This document shows positions 53,296 to 63,398 of a stretch of 64,000 nucleotides of DNA, one piece after another. The translations under genes and the position numbers were made by a program. A model generated the notes under the pieces. That model had not been told where the DNA came from. It made no database searches and saw only the letters and a list, made by a program, of their open reading frames with translations. Numbering within the stretch: the stretch's first letter is position 1; every line of letters starts with the position of its first letter. Source of the DNA: Gaiellasilicea sp963811885 (GTDB lineage: Bacteria; Actinomycetota; Thermoleophilia; Gaiellales; Gaiellaceae); contig CAWETB010000015.1 of assembly GCA_963811885.1 (NCBI GenBank), positions 1,364,001 to 1,428,000 on the forward strand, in the 5' to 3' direction.

Positions 53296-56152
53296 CTAGG
53301 TGAGCGCGGTGTCGGGGCGGGGCTCGGCGATCTCGGCGAGCCCGCGCTCTGCTGCCGTGGCCGGGTTGCCGGCGAGCGCGACGAAGAGGCTCTCGCGCGC
53401 CTGGTGCGGCCGTTGCATCGTCGACCACTCGAGGACCTCGCGGTACAGGCGATCGGCTTCGTCAGTGTTTCCGGACGCCGCGGCGATCCGAGCGAGCTGG
53501 ACACGTGCCTGGGCCGCGACCCACGGCGCTTGGGCTGCCTCGGCTGTCGCAAGCGCCTGCCGCTGGAGCTCCTCGGCCTTGCGCAGATCGCCGTTCGCGA
53601 GAGCGATCGCTCCGAGTCCGGCGAGAGCGAACGCCGCGTGGTCGCCGAACCCGATTCGCCCGGCGAGCTCGAACGCGCGCCGGTACGCATCCACCGCGGC
53701 CGCGTCTTCCCCGCGTCCCTCGGCCGCCCACGCTTCGAGCAGCAGCACCGGGGCGCGAAACGCGTCGTATCCGACCGCGTCCGAGTGACGGCGGGCGACC
53801 GAAGCCGTCGCAGTGACGGTAGAGACGTCGCCGGCGTGCGCCGCACCGATTGCGCGAATGAGGCTGCTCGCTGCGATGCCCCAGTCGTCTCCAGCCGCCT
53901 CGAACGCGGCGGCCGCGTCGTCCGCCATCGTGGCAGCGCGTTCGACGTCGCCCGATTGCCCAAGGGCGAGCGCGAGCATCAGTTGCGCGAAGCCGCGCTG
54001 CCATGGTGCCGCAGCGGTCGCGGCAAGCGAGACAGCGCGTTCGCCGGCCACGAGCGCGGGGCCGAGATCGAACTCTTCGGTTGCGATGTAGCAGAGGTCG
54101 GCGAGCTGCTCGATCCGCAATTCGACCGGAGCTTCATCGTCCGTGGCAGAGAGGGCGAGCTCGAGGAAGCGCCGTCCCTCGGAGACGCGGTCGGCCAGCG
54201 CGAAGTACCAGCCCAACGTGCCGAGCCGAACCGCGACGGCAGGGTCGGGCGCGTCGCGAGCGTAAGCGAGCGCAGCCCAGAGATTGTCGTTTTCCAGCTC
54301 CAGGCGGCGTTCCCAGCGCAGCCATTCCGGCCCGCGCAGCTCGACGCGCGCCTCGTCGGCGAGTGCCGCGAAGTGTTCGGCGTGCGCGCCGCGGGCGGCG
54401 GCGAGCCCGCCGCTCTCGGCGAGACGCTCGAGCACGTACTCGCGGACCGTGTCGAGCATGTCGTAGCGGGCGGCGCCGCCGGTGAACGAGGCCGACACGA
54501 TCGACTTGTCGACCAGCGCTGCGACGAGATACGCGACGGTCGCCTCGTTGAGGCCGTGCCTCGCTGCGAGCGCGACGAGCGACGGCAGGGACGCGCCGCC
54601 GCGGTGGACGGCCAGCTGCTGGAGCAGCGTCTTCTCGTCCCCGTGCAAGAGGTCGTAGCTCCATTCCACGAGCCCTTGCAGCGCGGTGCGGGCCGGGTCC
54701 GAGGCCGGGCTGTCACGCAGGAGCGCCGCGCGCCGCTCGAGGATGGAGACGAGCTCCGCGAGACCGAGCACGTTCACCCGCGCGGCGGCGAGCTCGATCG
54801 CCAGCGGCAATCCGTCGACGCGCCGGGCAATCTCGGCAGCGAGCGCAACGGCCTCGGCGTCCGGCTCGAATCCGGGTCGTGCCGCGCGCGCACGCTCGAG
54901 GAAAAGCTCGACGGCCGCGGCCTCGAGCGGCGCCACGGGGAGTCTCACCTCGCTCGCGACGTGGAGCGCCTCGCGGCTCGTCGCCAGGATCCGGGCCTGG
55001 GGACACTCCGCAAGGACCGTCGACGCGATCCGTGCTGCCTCGTCGAGCACGTGCTCGCACGCGTCGAGAACGAGGAGAGCCGCTGCGTGGCGAAACCGTG
55101 AAGTCACGCGCGCGAGCGGATCGGAGCCGCGAACGTCGACGGCGTGTGCGAGGAGGCGGACGGCGTCGTCCGCGCCGCCCGCCCGCGCGAAGTCGACGAG
55201 CCAGATGCCGTCCGGGAACTCGGCCTCAAGGGAACGCGCGGCCTCGACGGCGAGCCGGCTCTTGCCGACGCCGGGCGCGCCGGTGAGCGTCACGAGGCGG
55301 TGCTCGTGTAGAACGCCCGAGACCTGGGCGAGCTCGTCCTCGCGTCCGACGAACGACGTCGAAGGCGCGGGGAGATTGCCGCGGCGCCTGCGGTCGACGG
55401 GGACGGCGGCGATCGCGGGGTCGTGCGCGAGGATCGCCTCCTGGAGCCGCCGAAGCTCCGGCCCCGGCTCGAGCCCCAGCTCGTCGGCGAGCACGCGCCG
55501 GGCCTCCTGGAACGTCTCGAGCGCGTCGGCCTGGCGGCCGCTGCGGTAGAGCGCCAGCATCAGCTGCCCCCAGAGCCGCTCGCGGAAGGGGTTGTCCGCG
55601 AGCGCCGAACGGAGCGCCGGCGTCAGCTCGCGATGCTCACCGAGCGCGAGCCTGACCTCGAAGTCCTCCTCGAGCGCGTCGACGTGCAACGTCTCGAGCC
55701 GGCGTGCCTCGGCGCTGAACCACGCCGTACCCGGTCAGGCCCTGGAGCGCCGACCCGCGCCAGAGGGCCAGCGCCGACGCGACCGCGTCCGCCGCGGCAG
55801 GGGCGTCGCCGTCCCGCAGCGCGGCGCGGGTCTCCGCGAGCAGCTCCTCGAACCGCACGGCGTCGACGCGCGCATCCTTCGAGGGCGTACCCGTCGGCCG
55901 AGCCGGCGATCGACTCCTCTCCGAGGCGGCGCGGAGGCGGGCGATGTGATGATGGAGCGCGTTCCGCGGTGCGGCCGGGAGTTCCTCGCCCCACAGGCCG
56001 TCGACGAGCCCGTCGACGTCGACCACGCGGCCCTTCCGGAGCGCAAGCATCGCCAGCAGCGCTTGACGCTTCGAGCCGCCCACGTCCGCGGGCGTCCCGC
56101 CCGCGAGAACCTCGAACGGGCCGAGAAGCCGGATCTCAAGAAGTTCGCTCAT
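53296..56152 (-). CDS. BTAD/SARP-type transcriptional activator with NB-ARC and TPR domains (several frameshifts)
   Basis: About 951 residues. The N terminus (SELLEIRLLGPFEVLAGGTP; GSKRQALLAMLALRKGRVVD) is an OmpR-type winged helix from ATG 56152. The BTAD domain follows after shifts near 55910, 55880 and 55710 (RERLWGQLMLALYRSGRQAD; RVLADELGLEPGPELRRLQ). The NB-ARC ATPase has Walker A TLTGAPGVGKSRLAVEAA and ALLVLDACEHVLDEAA. The last ~350 residues are TPR repeats. Such regulators bind direct repeats near their targets. The 2.4-kb C-terminal part is intact. Confidence 0.85.
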
Positions 56153-56362
56153 CGAGGGCGTCGGGTGGCCTGCACCGATGAGTCTCGCAGGCTGGAACGC
56201 GCCGGTGAAGCCCCCGCGCCTCGAGCGCCGCTGGGCATCCGGCAGCTACGTCGTTGGGAAGCCTCTCGGCACACGGCCAGGCGTCCGCAGCCGCACATCG
56301 AGTCAGGGGTCCGTCGAGCCGCGCCGTCACTTCCCCGCTGGCGAGGCTCCCGTGAACGACGA

Positions 56363-56392
56363 ATGCCCGCCGACCTCTCGGTCGGCGGGCAT
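56363..56392 (-). terminator. 12-bp hairpin after the DUF1269 gene
   Basis: ATGCCCGCCGAC (56363-56374) pairs perfectly with GTCGGCGGGCAT (56381-56392), loop 6 nt, 26 bases downstream of the DUF1269 stop. No U-tract. The 265-bp space to the regulator start holds no other feature I can see. Confidence 0.6.
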
Positions 56393-56417
56393 CGACCACC
56401 GGGGACGGCCGGCGTCG

Positions 56418-57024
56418 TCAGGAGACCTGCAGCTTCTCCTTCAGCTTGCCCACGCGCTCCTCCACACCGGCGTGGACCTCGGCCTTGCGCTTCTCGTGCA
56501 GTGTTCGCCGCGCCTCACGCGCAGCCGCCTCGGCCGCCGCTTCGGACGCCTCGAGCTCGCCCATCACCTCCGCGGCCGACCGGCGGGTCACCTCCCCGCC
56601 CAGCTTGTGCATCTCCGCGTCGATGACCTCGACCGCGGGCTCCTCCACTTGCGCGATCACGGCAGTCGACTCCGGCGGGATCGCCCTGACCGAGAACCGT
56701 GAGCGCCTCGTCGGAGGTGATTGCGCGATCCACGTCGAACGCACCGCCCATCAAGGCGCCGGCACCCCAGCCGACCAGAGCACCGACCGGCCCGCCGAGC
56801 ACGCCGACGAGCATCCCGATCAGCGAGCCGCTCGCCGTGCCGACGGGACCGACGTTGTCGGCGCTCTCCGGGATGCGCAACTCGCCCTCCGGCGTGCGCT
56901 CCACGACCGCCGCGGACTCCAGACCGATGCGACCCTCAGCGTCGCACTCCTTCAGCACGCTCAGCGCCTGGTAGGCCTTGCTCGGCTCCATGAACCGAAC
57001 GACCACCACGTTTTCCTGAGTCAT
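56418..57024 (-). CDS. DUF1269 membrane-associated protein (one frameshift)
   Basis: ATG 57024 with AAAGGAG five bases before. About 201 residues: VVVVRFMEPSKAYQALSVLK is the ferredoxin-like N-terminal DUF1269 part, GSLIGMLVGVLGGPVGALVG a Gly-rich membrane hairpin, and after a shift near 56690 STAVIAQVEEPAVEVIDAEM and a helical tail. The family is often linked to envelope or stress functions, without a known reaction. Its promoter has the triple TGGCA operator. Confidence 0.75.
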
Positions 57025-57049
57025 TGCCACTCCTTTCAGTCGAACATCG

Positions 57050-57114
57050 ATGACGACCGCAATCTGTCGCGCATCGCTGCCAAACCGATGCCACGCTGCG
57101 CCGCGCCGCTGCCA
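57050..57114 (-). promoter_or_regulatory. Triple TGGCA operator before the DUF1269 gene
   Basis: TGGCA at 57110-57114, 57089-57093 and 57078-57082 (minus strand), gaps 16 and 6 nt. The downstream block is weaker (TTGCGGTCGTCA at about 57051-57062). Start codon 53 bases beyond the proximal site. Confidence 0.7.
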
Positions 57115-57355
57115 CGGCTGTTCGCGCGCCGAGACGATGCGCGAGCGCCATCGAGGACACCGGCGGGCACATGCGGTCACCGTCCTTCGAGCGATTCCAT
57201 CGTCTCGCGCTCCCGCGCTACGAACCTGCGACGGTCGAAACGACCTCTGTCCGTCTTCAGCAGATGACCCAACCTGCCGTGCTAGCGCGTCAGGGAGTCA
57301 ACTCCAGCGCCACGTGAATGTCCGAGCGACACGCTCGATGTCCGCCCGAGCGCGC
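57115..57355. other. Intergenic space between the pilus operon and the DUF1269 gene
   Basis: Together with the operator it forms a 331-bp gap. No reading frame with a ribosome binding site, tRNA or strong hairpin is visible here. It must contain the end of the pilus transcript and the upstream part of the DUF1269 promoter. Confidence 0.5.
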
Positions 57356-58567
57356 CTACTTGATCAGCGTCAGCAGCTTGAACATCGGCAGGTACATGCT
57401 GATGATCACGATGCCGACCATGACTCCGACGCCGAGCATCATGATCGGCTCGACGATCGAGGTCAGCGCCTGGACCGAGGCGTCGACCTCGTCCTCGTAG
57501 AAGTCGGCGATCTTCCCGAGCATCTTCTCGAGCTCTCCGGTCTCCTCGCCGATCTTCACCATCTGGCTGACCATGGCCGGAAAGACGGGGTTCTCGACCA
57601 GCGGCTGGGCGATCGGCACGCCCTCGCCGACCTTCTGACGGACGCCGGCGAGCGCGTTCTCGACGACCCAGTTGCCGGACGTCTGCCCGGTGATCTCGAG
57701 CGCCTTGATGATGTCGACGCCTGCGGCGACGAGGGTCGAGAGCGTGCGCGAGAACCGCGCCATCGTCACCTTCAAGACGACGTCGCCGATCTTCATCGGC
57801 AGCTTCAGCTTGAGCGCATCCCAGCGGCGTCGGCCGAGGTCGGTCTTCAGGAACTTCTTCAGCCCGAAGATGCCGCCGATCACGCCGGGCAGGAGGATGA
57901 ACCACGTTGCCTTGAGGAAGTTCGACGCGTGCAGCACCATCTGCGTCAGCATCGGCAGCTCGCCGTTGAGCTGGTCGAAGATGTCCACGAAGATCGGGAC
58001 GAGGAAGAGGAGCATCCCGCACAGGACGAGGGTGGCGAAGATCAGCACCATCATCGGGTAGATCATGGCGCCCTTGACGCGGCGCTTGATCGCGGTCTCC
58101 TTCTCGATCTGGAAGGCGACGCGGTCGAGCACGATGTCGAGGATTCCGGCGGCCTCGCCGGCCTCGACCATCGAGACGTAGAGGCGGTTGAACACCTTCG
58201 GGTGGCGCGCCATCGACTGCGAGAGGAGCATTCCGCCCTCGACGTCTGCGCGCAGCTCGCGGATCACCGAGGCGAGGTAGATGTCAGCGGTCTGCTGCTC
58301 GAGGATCACGAGCGCGCTGACGACGTTCAGTCCTGCCTCGATCATCGTCGCGAACTGCCGCGAGAAGATCTGGAGCGCCTTGGGCTTGACCTTCTTGAAC
58401 GCGGTGCGTGCAGAGACCTCGCCGCTGGCGTTCAGCTCGTTGATCCGGGTGGCCAGCAGGCCGCGGACGCGCAGCTGCTCGCGGGCCGCCGCGGGATCGG
58501 GCGCGTGCAGCTCGCCGGTCGACTCGACGCCGGCGGAGTTGATCGCTTTGAAGGCGTAAGCGGCCAT
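57356..58567 (-). CDS. pilC: Type IV pilus inner-membrane platform protein PilC
   Basis: A 403-residue GspF/PilC protein with two tandem T2SF domains: FSRQFATMIEAGLNVVSALV near residue 68 and FSRTLSTLVAAGVDIIKALE near residue 270, three membrane helices (MMVLIFATLVLCGMLLFLVP; ILLPGVIGGIFGL; IMMLGVGVMVGIVIISMYLP). It couples the PilB/PilT motors to pilin assembly. Intact. ATG at 58567. Confidence 0.94.
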   Translation of the reverse strand: MAAYAFKAINSAGVESTGELHAPDPAAAREQLRVRGLLATRINELNASGEVSARTAFKKVKPKALQIFSRQFATMIEAGLNVVSALVILEQQTADIYLASVIRELRADVEGGMLLSQSMARHPKVFNRLYVSMVEAGEAAGILDIVLDRVAFQIEKETAIKRRVKGAMIYPMMVLIFATLVLCGMLLFLVPIFVDIFDQLNGELPMLTQMVLHASNFLKATWFILLPGVIGGIFGLKKFLKTDLGRRRWDALKLKLPMKIGDVVLKVTMARFSRTLSTLVAAGVDIIKALEITGQTSGNWVVENALAGVRQKVGEGVPIAQPLVENPVFPAMVSQMVKIGEETGELEKMLGKIADFYEDEVDASVQALTSIVEPIMMLGVGVMVGIVIISMYLPMFKLLTLIK

Positions 58568-58603
58568 TTCTCGGCTATCGGCAGGGTCGTGCGGGCACTT
58601 GAA

Positions 58604-59110
58604 CTAGCCCGTCGACTGGTCGAAGTTGGACGTCACGCGGAAGAGCGTCTTCAGCGGCGTCGGCCTGCGGACGACCACCGTCACCCGCTTGAGCGCGCGG
58701 CCGTTGGTGGGCGTCTGCGTGATGATGAACGTGTCGATCCGGTAGGGGCGGCCGTCAGGGCTCGCTGCGCCCGTGATGTTCTGCGTCGGGATGCACGCAG
58801 CGGCGACCGGCGCCGTGCAGGTTCCCGTCACACGCGTTCCGGGATAGGCGACGTCGCCCGTGTACGTCCCGTCCACGGCCGTCGTGTTGAGCGAGATCGC
58901 GGCGTACGTGATCGCGCGATAGAGCTCCATCTGCTTGTCTCCGAGCGCCGACGCGGTCGACGTCTCCGTGGCGCGCAGAAGCGCGAGCGTGCCGGAGTTG
59001 AAGGCGGCAACGACGGCGAGGATGCCGACGTTCAGGACGACGAGCGAGATCATCAGCTCGATGAGCCCGAAGCCGTCTTCCGCACGCAGGCGCTGACGCA
59101 GTCGCATCAT
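58604..59110 (-). CDS. Type IV prepilin-like protein (PilV-like)
   Basis: 168 residues. The class III signal LRAEDGFGLIELMISLVVLN has prepilin peptidase cleavage after Gly and Glu at +5 of the mature protein; Phe is at +1. A long hydrophobic helix follows, then a globular part with two Cys (TGTCTAPVAAACIPTQN) suggesting a small disulphide loop. A minor pilin/PilV type rather than the major pilin is likely. ATG 59110, or the next codon. Confidence 0.8.
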   Translation of the reverse strand: MMRLRQRLRAEDGFGLIELMISLVVLNVGILAVVAAFNSGTLALLRATETSTASALGDKQMELYRAITYAAISLNTTAVDGTYTGDVAYPGTRVTGTCTAPVAAACIPTQNITGAASPDGRPYRIDTFIITQTPTNGRALKRVTVVVRRPTPLKTLFRVTSNFDQSTG

Positions 59111-59117
59111 CTCCGCC

Positions 59118-59918
59118 CTACTTCTTCGGCGGGACGAAGCCCGCGACGGTCAGCAGCTCGAGCTCGTAGCGGCTGCCGTCCGAGGTGTTCTGCAGCGTCA
59201 GCTTCTTTCCGATCTGAAGCTTGATCGTCTGCTTGCCGTCGGAGTAGCTGCCGCCCGCAACGCTGATCTGCGCGGACTTGCCGTCCGCTGCGAGCGACTC
59301 GAGGATGAACGTGGGGTCGTCAGCCGGGAACGAGCCCTTGGCGGCGACGCTCTCGGTCGATCCGTTGATCGAGATCGTGGTCTCCGCCGCAGTGGCGGGC
59401 TGCTCGGCCGCCGGAGCCGTGCTCACCGGGGGCGCGTTCGGGTCCTGATCCTGCGGGTTCGAGCCGAGCGGGTCGAAGGTGCCCGGAGGCGCGCCGGAGG
59501 CGCTCGGGGTGGTGGCGGCGGGCGTGGCGCCGGCGGGCGCGTCCGCGGCGGCCGGCGCCGCGTTGTCGTTCGGCTCGGTCACCGTGAGCTGCTGGGCGAA
59601 CGGATCCTTGGTCGAGAAGCTTTCGACCGAGACCAACTGCCCGTTCTCCGCGTTCGGCGCGACGTCGGAGTCGGCGAGCACGGCTTCCTGCGCCGGCGCG
59701 GCTGCTGCCGCTGTCGGGTCGGCGACGGGCGCGCCTGCCGTGGGCGCAGCAACCGGAGCCGCCGGGGCAGCAGCGGGCGCAGCCTGCGGCCCCTTCATCA
59801 TCTTCAGCATCTTCGGCCCCTGGAAGGCCACGACTCCGACGAGCAGGACGGAGAGAATGATGACGAGCTTCTTCTGCTTCGCCTTCTTGGCCATCAGAGG
59901 ATCGACACGCTTCGCCAT
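59118..59918 (-). CDS. Pilus operon bitopic protein, Ala/Pro-rich (possible PilP analogue)
   Basis: 266 residues. Short cytoplasmic part (MAKKAKQKK), one membrane helix (LVIILSVLLVGVVAFQG), a 140-residue Ala/Pro/Thr-rich linker, and a C-terminal beta-rich domain of ~70 residues (ISINGSTESVAAKGSFPADD; LQIGKKLTLQNTSDGSRYEL). The position after pilM-pilN-pilO is that of pilP, but there is no sequence likeness I can claim. Start overlaps the pilO stop (TGATG). Confidence 0.65.
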   Translation of the reverse strand: MAKRVDPLMAKKAKQKKLVIILSVLLVGVVAFQGPKMLKMMKGPQAAPAAAPAAPVAAPTAGAPVADPTAAAAAPAQEAVLADSDVAPNAENGQLVSVESFSTKDPFAQQLTVTEPNDNAAPAAADAPAGATPAATTPSASGAPPGTFDPLGSNPQDQDPNAPPVSTAPAAEQPATAAETTISINGSTESVAAKGSFPADDPTFILESLAADGKSAQISVAGGSYSDGKQTIKLQIGKKLTLQNTSDGSRYELELLTVAGFVPPKK

Positions 59919-60634
59919 CAGGGACTCGCCTCCGCTCCGGTCGGTGCGGCGGCCGGAGCAGGTGCCGGTGTCGCCGCATTTGGATCTGCCGCAGGTGCAG
60001 CTGCATTCGGATCTGCCGGCGGCGTCGTGGCCGCGGGCGGTGTGCCGGCGGTGGCCGGGGCGTCCGTCCCGTAGACGTACGCGACGACCGACAGGGTGGC
60101 GCCGAGCTCCGGGAATCCCTTCGACGACTCGGCGAACGAGATCGACTCGACCGAGAACAGCCGGCCGGCCGCGCGAAGCTCGCCCCCGCGAACGCCGACC
60201 AGAGTTCTCAGCCGGAAGAGGAAGTCCGAGAGCTCGTAGAAATTGCCGTCGAAGGCGAGCGAGATCGGCACCTTCTGGAAGCCGCCGACGACCTCGGATG
60301 CGGCCGGCGTCACCGACTGGAACTCGATCCCGGTCTCCTCGGCGATCCGCGAGAGCTCGAGCAGGATGCCGGGCATGTCCGTGCCGGAGGGCATCGCCTT
60401 CGCCAGCCGGAAGATGTCCGCGACCTCGATCGGCCGCGTGTCATCGTTCTTCTGAGGCATGGCGGCGAGGCGCGCGCTGGCGACCGTGACCTGCAGCGCG
60501 GCAACCTCGTCCTTGAGTGCAGACGCCTCGGCGCGCTTCGGGCTCACGGCGACGAACCAGAAGGCGAGCGCATAGACGAGCACTCCGCCGATCACAACGG
60601 CGTAGAGCGCGCGGGGTGAGAGCTTCCGCTTCAC
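59918..60634 (-). CDS. pilO: Type IV pilus assembly protein PilO-like
   Basis: 238 residues: membrane helix (ALYAVVIGGVLVYALAFWFV), a short coiled coil (AEASALKDEVAALQVTVASA), then the ferredoxin-like PilO domain (LLELSRIAEETGIEFQSVTP; KVPISLAFDGNFYELSDFLF). The C-terminal 40 residues are Ala/Pro-rich. Forms the inner-membrane alignment complex with PilM and PilN. GTG overlap with the pilN stop. Confidence 0.85.
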   Translation of the reverse strand: MKRKLSPRALYAVVIGGVLVYALAFWFVAVSPKRAEASALKDEVAALQVTVASARLAAMPQKNDDTRPIEVADIFRLAKAMPSGTDMPGILLELSRIAEETGIEFQSVTPAASEVVGGFQKVPISLAFDGNFYELSDFLFRLRTLVGVRGGELRAAGRLFSVESISFAESSKGFPELGATLSVVAYVYGTDAPATAGTPPAATTPPADPNAAAPAADPNAATPAPAPAAAPTGAEASP

Positions 60635-61245
60635 TGGGACGCCCCCGGAGCCTTGACGGTCGCCTGGATCGTGAACTGGACGATGTTCTTCGGCTTCATC
60701 TCCTGGGTCGAGCTCGACAGCAGCTGAACGTCGCTGAGCGCCGGGAGCACTCCGAGGCGGGCCAGGAGGCGCGCGACGCCTCGCTGGGAGTACGTCGAGC
60801 CGATGATCGACACGCTCGCACCGGAAGGCCCGACGGCGCCGGTCGCGGCGCTGGCGTCGGCCGGCCCGGACTGGCTCGTGAGGCTCGTCAGCCAGACGTC
60901 CTCCGGCAGGACCTGGGAGATCTGGCTCAGGACACGATCCCAGGCGACACGGGTCGACAGCGCCGACGAGAGGGCGGTGATCCGCTGGTTCTTCTCGAAC
61001 GCGAGCGCGGCGTTCGCGCTCGACTCCTGCTGATCGACGGGCGCGGGCGGCAGTGCGGCGAGCTCGGCGTTCAGAGAGTCGCGTTCCGCGCTCTGCTGCT
61101 GGATCGCGCCGCCGGCGCTGATCGTCAGCGCGGCCAGGGCGACGCTCACGAGCGCGACGCCGCCGCCGGCGCCGAACGCGACACCGCGGTACGCCGCAAA
61201 GCTACGAGGCTGCTCGTCCTGCGGGAGAAGGTTGACCGCGCGCAT
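60631..61245 (-). CDS. pilN: Type IV pilus assembly protein PilN-like
   Basis: 204 residues. The N-terminal MRAVNLLPQDE is the PilN segment that docks into the PilM groove (usual form INLLP). Membrane helix GVALVSVALAALTISAGGAI, coiled coil, then a ferredoxin-like domain (WDRVLSQISQVLPEDVWLTS). Starts three bases after the pilM stop. Confidence 0.9.
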   Translation of the reverse strand: MRAVNLLPQDEQPRSFAAYRGVAFGAGGGVALVSVALAALTISAGGAIQQQSAERDSLNAELAALPPAPVDQQESSANAALAFEKNQRITALSSALSTRVAWDRVLSQISQVLPEDVWLTSLTSQSGPADASAATGAVGPSGASVSIIGSTYSQRGVARLLARLGVLPALSDVQLLSSSTQEMKPKNIVQFTIQATVKAPGASQ

Positions 61246-61248
61246 CGG

Positions 61249-63398
61249 CTAGTCCTCGATCCCGAGGCCGATGGCGATCGCGAACGAGCCGCTCTGTTCG
61301 AGCTCGCCCACCTTCTTCGAGACCGTGACGCGCGCGAAGGGATCTGCGACGCGGACCGGGACGCCGATCAGCCGCTCCAGCTCGGCGCTGAGCCCGATCA
61401 GGTGCGTCGTGCCGCCGGTGAGGACGATCTCGCTGATGCCCAGGGAGCCGGGCTGGTTCTGGTAGTACTGGAGCGAGGAGACGAGCTCCCGCGCAAACGT
61501 CTGGAGCTGCCGCCTCGCTGCCTCGAGCGCGGCCGCGAACTGCTCCTCGCCGAAGCCGTCGGGAGCAGTGGTCGGCGTGACGAACGAAAGCGTCCGCTTG
61601 ATCGGCTCGGCCTCGGTGGGCGAGATGTCCAGAGCCCGGGCGATCGCGACGTTCAGCGACCAGCCGCCCCACTCGAGCACGCGCGTGAACTCGCAGATGC
61701 GCCCGTCGGAGACGGCGAAGGTCGAGCGGTCGTGACCGACGGACACCGCGACGAGGGCGCCGCGCTCGGAGTTCTGCAGCGGATCGTGCGGCTCGGCGAC
61801 GGCACGCAGCAGGGCGAACGCCTCGAGGTCGATTCCGACGATCTGGAGACCCGCCTTCTCGCACGCATGGACGTAGCGGTCGACGAGCTCGCGATAGGCG
61901 ACGACGAGGAGCACACGGCTGAAGGGCTGGCCGTCCTCGGTGACGCCTTCGGAAAGCACCTGGTAGTCGAGCACAGCCTCCTCGAGCGGGATCGGCAGCA
62001 CTTCCTGGGCCCGGAAGCGGATCGCGTTCCCGAGCTGCTTCGGGTCGGCGATGCCGGTGACCTCGAAGGTCCTGACGCCGATCCGGTTGTTGGCGATCCC
62101 GAGCCGGATCCCGCGCTTGGGCAGGTTGTGGCGCTTGAAGAAGTCGCGCAGCGCGACCGCGAGCGCCTCGGGGTCGCGAAGCTCCCCGCCGACGACGATG
62201 CCGTGGTCGAGCGGCCCGCGCACGATCTGAACGAGCTCCGGCGTGCTGCCGTTGTTGATCCGGGCGGCAGCGATCTGCGAGCCGCCGATCTTGAGGCCGA
62301 CGATCTTCTTCGAGCTGCTCCCGGGCAGCGACGCCTTCGAGAGCGAAGGCTTCGGGCGCGGCAGCCGGCGCATCTTCGGCTTCGACGGAGCGGGCTCGGC
62401 GTCGTCCCATTCCTTCGAGGAGCGCTTGAACGAGAAGTCGCGCTTGTAGAACGGGACCTTGTTGGATGCAACCTTGGCGGGTGCGACCGTGGTCTGCTCC
62501 GCCGGCGTTCCCTCTGCCTCGGAGACCTCTGCGACGGCCTTGGCCCTGCGCGCCAGCTTTGGCTTGCGCTCCTTCTTGGGCTTGGGCTCCTTCTTGGCCT
62601 TGGGTTCCTTGGGCTTGCGCTCGGCCTTCTCCTTCGGCTCGCGCGGGCCGCGCTTGAGCGAGAACTCCTTCTTGTAGAACGGCACCTTCGCGGGCGCCTC
62701 GTCCGGAGCAGGCTCCGGCCCGAGCTCCAGGGCGGCAGGCTCGTCGGCGACAGGCTCCACGGCTGCCGGCTCCTCCGAAGGAAGCTCCGGCAGGGTGACG
62801 GTCGGCAGTCCAGCTCCGGCGCGACCGCAGCCGGCGGCAGCTCGGGCGCCGCCGTGGCAGGCAGATCGAGGTCGAGCTCGAGGTCGAGCTCGTCGAACTG
62901 GGCCGGTTCCGGGAGGACAGGGGTGTCCGGTGTCGCCGGCTCGACCTGCGGGGCAACGTCGTCGACGTCAACGGGAGCTTCGACTGCCGGCGGTACGAGC
63001 GCGATCGGAGCCGGCGTGTCCTCGAGCTCCGGCTCGGGTACGAGCGCGAGCGGCTCCGCGGGTGGCGCGGAGACCTCCTCGAGGGGCTTCGTCAACCAGT
63101 CGTGCTCGCTCGGCGGCTCCTCCGCAGGAGGCGGGGGCGCCGCGGGCAGGCCGGCATACCGGGCGATCAGGTCGAGATCGACGGCCACGTCGGCGTCCTC
63201 GACGGCAACCTCGCTCACAGCGTCGGTCGGCGTCTCGACGGGCGTCTCGACCGTGCCCGCCTCGGACTTCTTCCGGAAGGAGACCTCCTTCTTCCAGAGC
63301 GGCGTCGAGCCGGCGTCCCCTTCGGGTGCGGCCGCCTCGGGCTTGCGCCGGAAGGAGATCTCCTTCTTCCAGATCGGGGTGTTCTTGCCGTCGCTCAT
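61249..63398 (-). CDS. pilM: Type IV pilus assembly protein PilM with a long motif-bearing N-terminal extension (one frameshift)
   Basis: About 716 residues; usual PilM is about 350. The C-terminal half (from about residue 355) is the actin-like PilM: KIVGLKIGGSQIAAARI, VLPIPLEEAVLDYQVLSEG, GISEIVLTGGTTHLIGL. The first ~350 residues are acidic/Pro-rich spacers and Lys-rich stretches with four copies of a motif: TPIWKKEISFRRK, TPLWKKEVSFRKK, VPFYKKEFSLKR and VPFYKRDFSFKR. A shift at about 62808 splits the extension. ATG overlaps the pilT stop (TGATG). Confidence 0.85.

Noticed and set aside
57050..59224. A 724-residue plus-strand frame opposite pilC and the prepilin gene
   Set aside because: Shadow frame; the minus-strand PilC is full length.
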